Shown here piece after piece: positions 1 to 7,120 of a stretch of 13,017 nt of DNA. This DNA comes from an uncultured Lachnospiraceae bacterium. Its GTDB lineage: Bacteria; Bacillota; Clostridia; Lachnospirales; Lachnospiraceae. The stretch covers positions 1 to 13,017 of the forward strand of contig CADBTX010000166.1 of the NCBI GenBank assembly GCA_902797705.1. The letters run 5' to 3'. The notes under the pieces are model-generated. The model did not search any database, was not told the DNA's origin, and saw only the letters and a program-made list of their open reading frames with translations. A program made the translations under genes and the position numbers. Position 1 is the first letter of the stretch; each line of letters starts with the position of its first letter.

Positions 1-86
1 AAAAAGAGATGAAGGGGGCAGCGGATCTGCCCGTTCCTCTTATCGTTGATATAAATTCCGGAAGCAACTGGGATGAAGCACATTAA
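1..86 (+). CDS. polA: DNA polymerase I, C-terminal end (partial)
   Basis: Only the last 27 or so codons are in the window, read in the frame that starts at base 3 and stops at TAA 84-86. The visible tail reads MKGAADLPVPLIVDINSG and then SNWDEAH. This matches the usual end of family A polymerases, where a helix with a Met/Ala-rich stretch is followed by a 'VPL-V-(D)-x-G-x-NW-EA' strand and terminus. The gene therefore continues upstream and runs in the same direction as coaE, a common order in Firmicutes. Known role: the polymerase fills gaps in excision repair and removes Okazaki primers. No catalytic residue lies in the visible part, so the call rests on the C-terminal signature alone. Confidence 0.85.
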   Translation, partial: KEMKGAADLPVPLIVDINSGSNWDEAH

Positions 87-87
87 A

Positions 88-159
88 TGCAGTGATCTGC
101 ATTTCAGATCACTGCACGCGACGCCCGCTCTGCGAAGCAGAGTTTAAATCGGGCGGCGC
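88..159 (+). other. Two-hairpin structured element, copy 1 (upstream of coaE)
   Basis: Hairpin 1 is a perfect 12-bp stem (88-99 with 105-116) closed by the loop CATTT. It starts one base after the polA stop codon. Hairpin 2 has an outer stem in which CGCCCG (122-127) pairs with CGGGCG (150-155). The stem extends by GCG/CGC (118-120 with 157-159) past a single A-G mismatch. Inside it sits a 6-bp inner hairpin, CTCTGC-GAA-GCAGAG (128-142), followed by an unpaired linker TTTAAAT (143-149). There is no T-tract after either hairpin, so neither looks like an intrinsic terminator. A second copy with the same architecture lies at 7121-7198. The element ends 25 bases before the coaE start. I do not recognise it as a named RNA family; a cis-acting leader or a dispersed palindromic repeat are both possible. 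Confidence 0.7.
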
Positions 160-184
160 TCCGATTACAGAGTTTTTTAGGAAT

Positions 185-784
185 ATGGTATTCATAGGGA
201 TAACCGGGGGCGTTGGCTCCGGAAAAACAGCAATACTTCAGCATTTGAAAAAAGATCCCGGTATTTTCGTGGCGGAAGCAGACAGGATAGCGGAGAGTCT
301 GTTAACACCCGGGAATCCCGTTTTCGATAAAGTGGTGTCCATATTGGGAAAAGAGGTCCTGAAATCTGACGGCACCATCGACAGGCCGAAAATGGCAGAG
401 ATCATCTTTAATGACAGGGAAAAGCTTTCCGGGATCAATGACTGCATCCATCCCGCTGTAAAGGAGTATGTTCTTAAGGAAAAGGAAGGATTTGCCTCAA
501 AAGGAAGATATAGGATATATTTTTTGGAGGCAGCTCTTTTAATTGAGTGCGGATATGATAAAATATGCGATGAACTGTGGTATATTTACGCAGATCCCCT
601 CGTCAGGAAAAGAAGGCTTAAAGAAAACCGGGGCTATTCCGACGGGAAAACGGATCAGATAATGAAAAGCCAGCTTGATGATAGGGAATACAGGGAGAAA
701 TGCAGCCTCATTATCGATAATTCAGGCAGTCTCGAGGATACCCTCGTATTCGTTGACAGGATAACAAGTGGATATAAGGGTTGA
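185..784 (+). CDS. coaE: Dephospho-CoA kinase
   Basis: This 199-residue protein has the usual CoaE length. The family phosphorylates the ribose 3'-hydroxyl of dephospho-CoA with ATP, the final step of coenzyme A synthesis in the cytosol. The P-loop is at residues 5-15 (GITGGVGSGKT). It is followed by an EADRIAE segment in the place of the family's usual DAD acceptor-site motif, an 'IDRPKMAEIIFND' stretch, the LLIECGYD segment, and an R/K-rich lid region (VRKRRLKENRG). ATG 185 is chosen because translation then begins MVFIGITGG, the canonical CoaE N-terminus. An in-frame ATG-less extension back to base 92 would run through the two-hairpin element and is not credible. The ribosome site is poor: AGGA at 179-182 is only two bases from the ATG. 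The gene follows polA and precedes an FtsA-like gene. Confidence 0.92.
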   Translation: MVFIGITGGVGSGKTAILQHLKKDPGIFVAEADRIAESLLTPGNPVFDKVVSILGKEVLKSDGTIDRPKMAEIIFNDREKLSGINDCIHPAVKEYVLKEKEGFASKGRYRIYFLEAALLIECGYDKICDELWYIYADPLVRKRRLKENRGYSDGKTDQIMKSQLDDREYREKCSLIIDNSGSLEDTLVFVDRITSGYKG

Positions 785-851
785 AGGTAAGAAGGCGAAG
801 TTAAAATTCGTCAAAATGCAAAGAAGAGTTTCAGAGAAGGGCAGACAGACA

Positions 852-3203
852 ATGCAGAGTGTGAAAAAGACCAATGAGCCGCTGGTATTCGGACTTGATA
901 TAGGGACCAGATCCATAGTGGGGACTGTGGGCTACTATCAGGGTAAACAGTTCCATGTGGTGGCTCTTGAAAGGATAGAGCATGAAGACAGGGTCATGCT
1001 TGACGGACAGATCCATGATATCGCCGGAGTTGCGGATGAGATAAGGACAGTGAAGACATGGCTGGAGGACGATATCGGCCAGACCCTTACGGATGTCTGC
1101 ATAGCAGCGGCAGGAAGGGTGCTGAGGACAGTCACCACCCATGTTGAGCAGGAATTGGGCGAGGACAGGGACGTGACTCCTGAGGATATTTATTCCCTTG
1201 AGGTACTTGGAGCCCAGCAGGCCTCTGCTGATTTCATAAAGAACAATGATCTCAGGATCCACTTCTACTGTGTGGGATATACTGTTGAGCGCTACTTCCT
1301 GAACCAGTACCCCATGAGTAATCTGGAAAGCCACAAGGGCCATAATATCGGTGCCGACATGATCGCCACCTTCCTTCCGGATGAAGTGGTGGACGGTCTT
1401 TATAAGGCTGTGGAAGCTGCGGGACTGAGGGTCGCAAACCTTACTCTGGAGCCCATTGCCGCCATGGAGGTGGCCATTCCAAAGTCCTACAGGATGCTGA
1501 ACATCGCACTGGTGGACGTGGGAGCCGGCACCAGCGATATCTGCATAACCAGGGATGAAGCCATTATCGCCTACGGCATGATCCCCTCAGCAGGTGATGA
1601 GATAACAGAGTGCATCGCGAAAGCGCTGCTTACGGATTTCACCGAAGCAGAGGAGATAAAGAAGCAGATAGGGGATAAGGGTATAGTTAAATACCATGAC
1701 ATCATGGGCCTGGAGCATAAAGCGGATCAGGACAAGCTGGAGCTCATAGTAAAGCCCACCATCGAGATCATGACCCGGGAGGTCTCCGACAAGATAAAGA
1801 AGCTTAACGGCGGAAAGCCTGTAAGCGCTGTATTTGTAGTCGGCGGAGGCGGAAAGGTTCCTCTTTTCTGTAAGCTCCTTGCAAATGAAATGGGCCTTAT
1901 GGAAGAAAGAGTGGCAGTAAGGGGAGAGGAAGTATTAAAGAGCGTTGATTTCCAGGTAAAGGATGTGAACATTGATTCCCTCCTTGTGACTCCTGTGGGA
2001 ATCTGCCTTAATTTCTACAGTTCCAAGAATAACTTCGTATTTGTCACCTTTAACGGCGAGCAGATAAAGCTCTATGACAACTCCAATCTGAAGGTTTCCG
2101 ATGCCGCCATGCAGTCCGGCTTCAGCAATGCCGATCTTTTCCCGAAGCACGGAGAAGATATCACCTTCACGGTAAACGGAAAGAGTCAGATGAGAAGGGG
2201 CGGCATGGGAGAAGCCGCAGAGATCAAACTGAACGGAACCCCCGTATCCCTTGGAGAAAAGATAAAGGGCGGAGACTTTATAGAGGTCACTCCTTCCACA
2301 GCAGGAAGCGCAGCCCTTATCACCATAGATAAGCTTCCTGAATTCGATGAAAAGATCACCGTCAACGTCAACGGAACCCCGGTACAGCTGCCTAAGTTCG
2401 CCTCCGTAAACGGTGAACTCCAGAGCGGTTACTATGAGATAAAAAACGGGGACAAGATAGAGATGCTCCGCTTCTATACTGTCCAGCAGATCCTGGAATT
2501 CATGGATGTGAACCTGGAAGCCGGAACGGAGATATATGTGAACAGAGAGATCGCTTCTCCCTTAACCGAGGTCTATGACAATTTCAATGTGGACTGGACC
2601 TTTGCGGAGGAGGAACTCCATGACGGAAGTCTTTCTGAAATAAAGGCTAAAAAGGAACAGGATATAAAGGACGGAAAGATCGACGCAGAGGATCTTGCGA
2701 AGGCAGGAAGCATTGAAGATCTTAAACGTAAGATCTCAGGAAAGCCTCTGGATGAGGGTCCTGTCCTCGATGACGACGGAAATCCCATACCTGAAGCCAC
2801 CACCAATAATGCATTTTCCGCCATGCCCGGTGGAAACTTTAATTCCGCTGCGGTGGATGTGATCGGGAATCCCATACACGGCGCCGCCGTTAACGGAGGC
2901 ACCATAGGAAGCGGCCCGGGAATCACAAAGGATACAGTAAAGACCCCCGAAGCTCCTTCACCAAAGAAGGAGGAAAAAAAGGAGGAAGGGGAATCCATCA
3001 TAATCTCTTATAACGGACAGCCCCTTAAACTCAGCGGCAAGACCAGCTATATATACGTGGATATATTTAACTATGTGGACTTTGATCTCTCGACTCCCAA
3101 GGGCAAGGCTGTGGAAACCCTCCTGAACGGAAGGGCGGCCCAGTATACCGAGCCCATAAAACAGGGAGATACTGTAGTGGTCCGCTGGAAGGATGAGGTC
3201 TGA
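852..3203 (+). CDS. FtsA/PilM-like actin-family protein with long repetitive C-terminus
   Basis: This protein of about 783 residues has an FtsA/PilM-type actin fold over residues 10-390. The phosphate-1 loop is FGLDIGTRS (13-21), phosphate-2 is DVGAGTSD (222-229) and the adenosine motif is VVGGGGK (329-335). An SHS2-like inserted subdomain lies at about 40-180. The C-terminal half is unlike classical FtsA (about 420 residues). It carries several 'NG-x-P-[VL]-x-L ... I-x-x-GD-x-I-x-V' modules with NG turns near 401, 442, 461, 507, 721 and 759, plus a Pro/Gly/Lys-rich linker at about 600-712 containing two GNPI segments. No membrane segment was seen, so it is probably cytosolic. Start choice is uncertain: ATG 852 gives a compact N-terminus with GAAGG about 11 bases upstream; ATG 816 and GTG 768 (overlapping coaE) are alternatives. 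The exact function is unknown. A cell-division, envelope or pilus-related scaffold is an inference from the actin-like domain. Confidence 0.8.
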   Translation: MQSVKKTNEPLVFGLDIGTRSIVGTVGYYQGKQFHVVALERIEHEDRVMLDGQIHDIAGVADEIRTVKTWLEDDIGQTLTDVCIAAAGRVLRTVTTHVEQELGEDRDVTPEDIYSLEVLGAQQASADFIKNNDLRIHFYCVGYTVERYFLNQYPMSNLESHKGHNIGADMIATFLPDEVVDGLYKAVEAAGLRVANLTLEPIAAMEVAIPKSYRMLNIALVDVGAGTSDICITRDEAIIAYGMIPSAGDEITECIAKALLTDFTEAEEIKKQIGDKGIVKYHDIMGLEHKADQDKLELIVKPTIEIMTREVSDKIKKLNGGKPVSAVFVVGGGGKVPLFCKLLANEMGLMEERVAVRGEEVLKSVDFQVKDVNIDSLLVTPVGICLNFYSSKNNFVFVTFNGEQIKLYDNSNLKVSDAAMQSGFSNADLFPKHGEDITFTVNGKSQMRRGGMGEAAEIKLNGTPVSLGEKIKGGDFIEVTPSTAGSAALITIDKLPEFDEKITVNVNGTPVQLPKFASVNGELQSGYYEIKNGDKIEMLRFYTVQQILEFMDVNLEAGTEIYVNREIASPLTEVYDNFNVDWTFAEEELHDGSLSEIKAKKEQDIKDGKIDAEDLAKAGSIEDLKRKISGKPLDEGPVLDDDGNPIPEATTNNAFSAMPGGNFNSAAVDVIGNPIHGAAVNGGTIGSGPGITKDTVKTPEAPSPKKEEKKEEGESIIISYNGQPLKLSGKTSYIYVDIFNYVDFDLSTPKGKAVETLLNGRAAQYTEPIKQGDTVVVRWKDEV

Positions 3204-3204
3204 C

Positions 3205-4029
3205 ATGCAGCTGTTAAGCATCGCTTCCGGGAGCTCCGGCAACTGTATCTACGTGGGATGCAATGAGACCAATCTCCTTGTTGATGCCGGGATATCCATG
3301 AAGCGTATAGAGGCAGGTCTTAATACCATTGACTTAAAGCTTTCGGATATGGACGGCATCCTTATTACCCACGAGCATTCCGACCACATCGGAGGCCTGA
3401 AGGCGGTTTCGAAAAAGCATCATCTTGCCCTTTACGCCACAAGGGGCACCATTGATGAGATACTAAAGAAGAAAATGGACATCGATCCCGGTCTCTTCCA
3501 TGAGGTGAAGGCAGACAGGGAGTTCATGCTGAAGGATATCCTTGTGGATCCAATAAAGATAAGTCACGACGCCGCGGAGCCTGTGGCCTACAGTTTTTAT
3601 TCCTCTTCCTGTTTTAACGGCGCCAAAGAATCCCCCTGTGAATCCGCAGCAGTCTGTACCGATCTCGGAACCTATGATGACTACATCATAGATAAACTGT
3701 CCGGGATTTCATCCCTTCTTTTGGAAGCAAACCACGATATCAAAATGCTGGAGGTAGGGCCCTATCCCTATTACCTTAAAAAGAGGATACTGGGAGAAAA
3801 AGGACATTTAAGCAATGATTCCGCAGGAGAGCTCTTATCCAGGCTCTATGACCTTGGAAATCTGAAAAATGTGCTCCTTGGGCACTTAAGTAAGGAGAAC
3901 AATTATGCAGCGCTCGCTTTTGAGACCGTTAGGATGCAGCTTGTCCACTCCTGCAGCGCATACCATGACAGAAAAATAGAACTTGGCATAGCCTTCCGGG
4001 ATACTCCGGGAAAACCGGTCTACGCATGA
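3205..4029 (+). CDS. yycJ: YycJ/WalJ-family metallo-beta-lactamase-fold hydrolase
   Basis: This 274-residue protein begins MQLLSIASGSSGNCIYVG, the signature N-terminus of the YycJ (WalJ) family. The metal-binding motif HEHSDH is at 56-61. Further likely metal or active-site positions are the His in KISHDAAEP, the Asp in CTDLG, and the conserved C-terminal stretches LEANHD, GHLSNDSAGELL and LGHLSKENN. Family knowledge: these are cytosolic zinc/manganese-dependent phosphodiesterase-like enzymes. WalJ is encoded with the WalRK cell-wall regulators in some Firmicutes, and YycJ has been reported as a DNA exonuclease tied to mismatch repair. ATG 3205 is preferred over ATG 3193, because it has GATGAGG ending 6 bases upstream and matches the family start. 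It begins one base after the preceding stop codon, so the two genes are probably translationally coupled. Here the walRK genes are not adjacent. Confidence 0.9.
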   Translation: MQLLSIASGSSGNCIYVGCNETNLLVDAGISMKRIEAGLNTIDLKLSDMDGILITHEHSDHIGGLKAVSKKHHLALYATRGTIDEILKKKMDIDPGLFHEVKADREFMLKDILVDPIKISHDAAEPVAYSFYSSSCFNGAKESPCESAAVCTDLGTYDDYIIDKLSGISSLLLEANHDIKMLEVGPYPYYLKKRILGEKGHLSNDSAGELLSRLYDLGNLKNVLLGHLSKENNYAALAFETVRMQLVHSCSAYHDRKIELGIAFRDTPGKPVYA

Positions 4030-4096
4030 ATGATACAGTAATACCTGATGGATTTGATCTATCCCTGTAAACAGAAAGGAAAAACAGCAGCAGAAG

Positions 4097-4369
4097 ATGA
4101 AGAAGATAATAATAACTGTAGTGGGACAGGATACCGTTGGTATAATCGCAAAGGTCTGCACCTATCTTGCAGCAAATGACATAAATATCCTGGATATCTC
4201 CCAAACCATAGTAAGCGGCTATTTTAACATGATGATGATAGTGGACATCGCGTCCTCCAGAAAGCCCTTCGATGATGTACAGCATGAACTGGACCAGATC
4301 GGAGATGAGATCGGCGTGCAGATTAAGTGCCAGAGGGAAGAGATTTTTGAAAAGATGCACAGGATCTGA
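4097..4369 (+). CDS. ACT-domain protein, UPF0237 family
   Basis: This 90-residue protein is a single ACT domain. It starts [20 protein letters not shown], followed by the [12 protein letters not shown] segment that is the hallmark of the UPF0237 family, and ends with a charged helix ([12 protein letters not shown]). ACT domains are beta-alpha-beta-beta-alpha-beta folds that usually dimerise and bind amino acids or other small ligands. This family resembles the regulatory part of GcvR, but no ligand is established. The ribosome-binding site is unconvincing: AGAAAGGA lies about 17 bases upstream and only AGAAG is close. The gene starts 67 bases after yycJ and is followed 41 bases later by a UPF0210 gene. 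That pairing recurs in many bacteria, including streptococci and clostridia, and suggests that the two products work together, with the ACT protein as a likely regulator or sensor. Confidence 0.88.
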   Translation: MKKIIITVVGQDTVGIIAKVCTYLAANDINILDISQTIVSGYFNMMMIVDIASSRKPFDDVQHELDQIGDEIGVQIKCQREEIFEKMHRI

Positions 4370-4410
4370 AGCATAGAGTCAGGAAATCCCGGATTTTGAA
4401 AGAGAAGATT

Positions 4411-5775
4411 ATGATCAATATCAATGAAGTAATAGAAACCAATGAAATGATCGAGAAGGAAAACCTGGATGTGAGGACCATCACATTGGGAATAAGCCTT
4501 CTTGACTGTATTTCCGATGATCTGGATACCTTAAATAAAAACATATTCGAGAAGATCACTTTAGTTGCAAAGGATCTGGTAAGTGTTGGCAGGGATATCG
4601 AGAAGGAGTACGGTATCCCCATAGTGAATAAAAGGATCTCCGTCACGCCTGTGGCCCTTGTGGGAGGCAGCGCCTGTAAGAGTCCCGAAGATTTTGTGAC
4701 CATTGCAAAAACCCTGGATGAGGCTGCCAAAAAAGCCGGCGTAAACCTTCTCGGCGGCTATTCGGCCCTTACAGCCAAAGGAATGACTAAAGCGGAGGAA
4801 ATGCTGATCCGCTCCATTCCAGAAGCCATGTCCCAGACCGACAGGATCTGCTCCAGCGTGGTGGTCGGTTCCACAAGGACCGGCATTAATATGGATGCGG
4901 TAAGGCTTCTCGGGGATATCATCAAGGAGACCGCGGAAAAAACAGCGGATCAGGGGTCCTTCGGCTGCGCGAAGCTTGTGGTTTTATGCAATGCGCCAGA
5001 TGACAACCCCTTTATGGCCGGCACCTTCCACGGTGTTACGGAGGCCGATGCCGTGATAAATGTGGGCGTCAGCGGACCCGGAGTGGTAAAGACCGCGCTT
5101 TCAAAGGTAAGAGGCAGGGATTTTGAGATCCTCTGCAAGACCATAAAGGACACCGCCTTCAAGGTTACAAGAGTGGGACAGCTGGTGGCGGGAGAGGCTT
5201 CAAAGAGGCTTAATATCCCCTTCGGAATAGTGGATCTGTCCCTTGCACCCACTCCGGCTATAGGAGATTCCGTTGCGGATATACTTCATGAGATAGGTGT
5301 TGAATATGCCGGCGCCCCGGGCACTACCGCGGCCCTTGCTCTCTTAAATGACCAGGTGAAGAAGGGGGGCGTCATGGCGGCAAATTATGTGGGAGGACTT
5401 TCCGGAGCCTTTATCCCCGTGTCCGAGGATCAGGGCATGACCGATGCCGTGGTAAAGGGCGCTTTAAGCCTTGAAAAACTGGAAGCCATGACCTGTGTAT
5501 GCTCCGTAGGACTTGACATGATAGCGATACCGGGTGACACGGAAAACAGCACCATTTCCGGCATCATAGCTGACGAGATGGCCATCGGAATGGTGAATCA
5601 GAAGACCACAGCAGTAAGGCTTATCCCTGTTATCGGAAAGAAGGTTGGAGATACCGTGGAATTCGGAGGACTCTTCGGAAGCGCCCCCGTTATGGAAGTC
5701 AATCCCTTTGGCTGCGCCGATTTCGTGAACCGGAAGGGCCGGATCCCGGCTCCTATCCATTCATTCAAGAACTGA
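4411..5775 (+). CDS. UPF0210 family protein (PFL-like fold, DUF711)
   Basis: This protein of 454 residues has the usual family length. It starts [20 protein letters not shown] and is followed by [13 protein letters not shown], the diagnostic UPF0210 N-terminus. Other conserved blocks are [72 protein letters not shown] and [18 protein letters not shown]. The family is related in fold to pyruvate formate-lyase but has no established reaction, and no glycyl-radical motif was seen. ATG 4411 is chosen over the in-frame TTG at 4396 because it matches the family start and has AGAGAAG just upstream. The gene lies directly after the ACT-domain gene and closes the plus-strand run. Its last 11 bases overlap the 3' end of tmcAL on the other strand. 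Confidence 0.9.
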   Translation: MININEVIETNEMIEKENLDVRTITLGISLLDCISDDLDTLNKNIFEKITLVAKDLVSVGRDIEKEYGIPIVNKRISVTPVALVGGSACKSPEDFVTIAKTLDEAAKKAGVNLLGGYSALTAKGMTKAEEMLIRSIPEAMSQTDRICSSVVVGSTRTGINMDAVRLLGDIIKETAEKTADQGSFGCAKLVVLCNAPDDNPFMAGTFHGVTEADAVINVGVSGPGVVKTALSKVRGRDFEILCKTIKDTAFKVTRVGQLVAGEASKRLNIPFGIVDLSLAPTPAIGDSVADILHEIGVEYAGAPGTTAALALLNDQVKKGGVMAANYVGGLSGAFIPVSEDQGMTDAVVKGALSLEKLEAMTCVCSVGLDMIAIPGDTENSTISGIIADEMAIGMVNQKTTAVRLIPVIGKKVGDTVEFGGLFGSAPVMEVNPFGCADFVNRKGRIPAPIHSFKN

Positions 5776-7018
5776 CTCCTATCACGATCTGTCTGGATAT
5801 TTCAGGAGGGAGAGGATGCTCCCTCCTTTTTTTATCCTCTCTCAGGATATCATAGACCCTGTCGACATAGAGGTGATCATTAAGGGATAGCAGCGATCTT
5901 TCTTCATCTTTAGAAACCCGGTTAAGATAGTTCTTTATATCAGATGAATTTGAAAGTATGGAAAGGGATGATCTCTTTACAAGTTCATTTAAGAAGGGCT
6001 CTGCCTTCCGCTCAAATCCAAGAAGCCTGACATAGCCGGTATCAGGCTGTTTTCTTTGATCCATATTCAGTATCACATGCAGAAGGTGACGGGAAACCGC
6101 TGAATAGGTTATGTTCTTTGTTTTGATCAGAGCACAGTATTCGCTGAAGCTCCCGCTAAAATAGCGGTTTGCCATGATCCTGTTTGAAAGATCCTCAGGG
6201 ACCGCGGCTTTATTAAGTCTTTCCTTTATGCCCTCATCCAGCAGAACATATAGCAGAAGAGGGGTAAGAGAATCACGCCCCACTATCCCTTCTTTCTCTG
6301 CGGCTTCGGTAATATATTCAAGTCCAGGGAACTTCAGGGAAGAAACAGCATTACTTTCTTTAGCCGTAAAAAGCCTGTTCCTCAGTTCTTCAGCGGAATA
6401 GGTGGTGATATTTGAAACATTTCCCTTAGGGTCACTATGGTAGGAAGAATTGACCCGTCTAAGGGTATAGGGCTTTATGGAGGAGCCCAGTTTCCTTATG
6501 GCTTTAAGGTATTCTATACCGAGAATGTTATTGGGATTATTAAGGATATCCGTTCCCTCTAAGGAAGGGAGCAGCTCATTTATGGCCTTCTCCCTGGCCG
6601 AAGGAAAGTTCAGCCCCTCTTTTAAGCCTTTTTTCAGCGCATCTTTATATTCCGGGCTCTCAAAATAAAGTTGATCCGCGATATCAGATAATGCTTTTAT
6701 ATCCCCGGACTCGCTTCCGAAGACCAGTGAATCCGCCCCAAGACCGGAAAGAATGGAAAGAGCGCCATAGGCAAAGCCCTCCGCAGAAGACAGGGCATAG
6801 GCCGGAGGAAGCTCAAATACCATGTCGCAGCCGCCTGATAAGGCTGCCCTGACTCTGATACCCATATCAAAAACCGCGGGCTCTCCCCGCTGTACGAAAT
6901 TCCCGCTCATAAGAGCTATGACCAGGTCAGCCTTTGTTATCTCCCGGGCTTTTTTTATAAGGAACCCGTGGCCTGAGTGAAAAGGATTGAATTCTGTAAC
7001 TATCGCCGTGACTTTCAT
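5765..7018 (-). CDS. tmcAL: tRNA(Met) cytidine acetate ligase (former YlbM)
   Basis: This 417-residue protein is transcribed leftward. TmcAL activates acetate with ATP and transfers it to the wobble cytidine (C34) of elongator tRNA-Met, giving N4-acetylcytidine. The N-terminus [19 protein letters not shown] carries the nucleotidyltransferase HxGH motif (His14-x-Gly-His17). Then come [17 protein letters not shown], a [15 protein letters not shown] segment and [14 protein letters not shown], which are family blocks, and a helical C-terminal region with [12 protein letters not shown]. Residues 396-405 ([10 protein letters not shown]) are encoded by the bases that form the terminator of the convergent operon, and the last 20 or so residues look like an extension past the domain. 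No Shine-Dalgarno sequence precedes ATG 7018: the minus strand reads TATCATAAGAT directly before it. The transcript may therefore be leaderless. Confidence 0.93.
   Translation of the reverse strand: MKVTAIVTEFNPFHSGHGFLIKKAREITKADLVIALMSGNFVQRGEPAVFDMGIRVRAALSGGCDMVFELPPAYALSSAEGFAYGALSILSGLGADSLVFGSESGDIKALSDIADQLYFESPEYKDALKKGLKEGLNFPSAREKAINELLPSLEGTDILNNPNNILGIEYLKAIRKLGSSIKPYTLRRVNSSYHSDPKGNVSNITTYSAEELRNRLFTAKESNAVSSLKFPGLEYITEAAEKEGIVGRDSLTPLLLYVLLDEGIKERLNKAAVPEDLSNRIMANRYFSGSFSEYCALIKTKNITYSAVSRHLLHVILNMDQRKQPDTGYVRLLGFERKAEPFLNELVKRSSLSILSNSSDIKNYLNRVSKDEERSLLSLNDHLYVDRVYDILREDKKRREHPLPPEISRQIVIGVSS
5804..5833 (+). terminator. Intrinsic terminator of the coaE-UPF0210 gene run
   Basis: A perfect 9-bp stem, AGGAGGGAG (5804-5812) with CTCCCTCCT (5819-5827), has the loop AGGATG and runs straight into a T-tract (5827-5833). 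It begins 28 bases after the UPF0210 stop codon. It works only in the plus direction: read on the minus strand it is preceded, not followed, by the T-tract complement. The whole structure lies within the 3' coding region of tmcAL. Confidence 0.9.
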
Positions 7019-7023
7019 ATCTT

Positions 7024-7050
7024 ATGATAGGATTTTGCTAAAAAATACAA
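7024..7050 (-). promoter_or_regulatory. Possible tmcAL promoter at a leaderless start
   Basis: On the minus strand TATCAT (7029-7024) resembles a -10 box and ends five bases before the A of ATG 7018, so transcription would start at or next to the start codon. TTGTAT (7050-7045) is a -35-like hexamer with a short 15-base spacer. An alternative -10-like TAATAAT lies further upstream, near 7053-7059, and would give a leader of roughly 25-35 bases, still without a ribosome-binding site. Low confidence, because AT-rich DNA yields such boxes by chance. Confidence 0.35.
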
Positions 7051-7085
7051 TTATTACACTTTCATTTATTATTTAAATTTGCTAA

Positions 7086-7091
7086 TATAAT
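7086..7091 (+). promoter_or_regulatory. Candidate -10 box for the chemoreceptor gene
   Basis: A perfect TATAAT sits in the AT-rich intergenic region and would start transcription near 7098, giving a leader of about 130 bases that includes the palindrome at 7102-7118 and the second two-hairpin element. The -35 is poor: only CATTTA or TCATTT lies at the right distance. A second option is TTTAAA (7072-7077) with TATATT (7096-7101). No sigma-28-type promoter (TAAA plus GCCGATAA) was seen, although many motility genes use one. Confidence 0.4.
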
Positions 7092-7101
7092 TCTATATAT
7101 T

Positions 7102-7118
7102 TTTGCAATTATTGCAAA
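7102..7118. promoter_or_regulatory. Perfect palindrome, candidate operator
   Basis: TTTGCAA (7102-7108) and TTGCAAA (7112-7118) form a perfect inverted repeat with the spacer TTA. Each arm contains the self-complementary hexamer TTGCAA, so the site also reads as two TTGCAA boxes nine bases apart. If the TATAAT at 7086 is used, it covers about +5 to +21 of the transcript, a typical repressor position. The chance level is not negligible in AT-rich DNA, and no regulator gene is nearby. Confidence 0.4.
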
Positions 7119-7120
7119 TC

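Noticed and set aside
88..116. Hairpin 1 of copy 1 as the intrinsic terminator of polA
   Set aside because: The stem is long and begins just after the polA stop, but no T-tract follows; the next bases are CGCGACGCCC.
100..149. Pseudoknot between loop ATTT (101-104) and linker AAAT (146-149) in copy 1
   Set aside because: Four A-T pairs are possible, but copy 2 has a C(GAA)G loop and no matching complement, so it is not conserved.
731..748. CGAGG-ATAC-CCTCG hairpin near the end of coaE
   Set aside because: It is only a 5-bp stem inside coding sequence with no T-tract.
831..1343. Long minus-strand open frame inside the FtsA-like gene (and similar antisense frames elsewhere)
   Set aside because: It has no recognisable domains, no ribosome site, and lies entirely opposite a clear actin-family coding sequence; it is a by-product of codon composition.
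4030..4096. Promoter or RNA element between yycJ and the ACT-domain gene
   Set aside because: The 67-base gap shows no convincing -10/-35 pair or stable hairpin.
4960..4980. Another GCGAAGC at about 4968 as a third copy of the element
   Set aside because: It lies in UPF0210 coding sequence and the flanks do not form the inner or outer stems.
7019..7120. Sigma-28 type flagellar promoter for the chemoreceptor
   Set aside because: No TAAA with a properly spaced GCCGATAA-like box was found; only vegetative-type boxes are visible.
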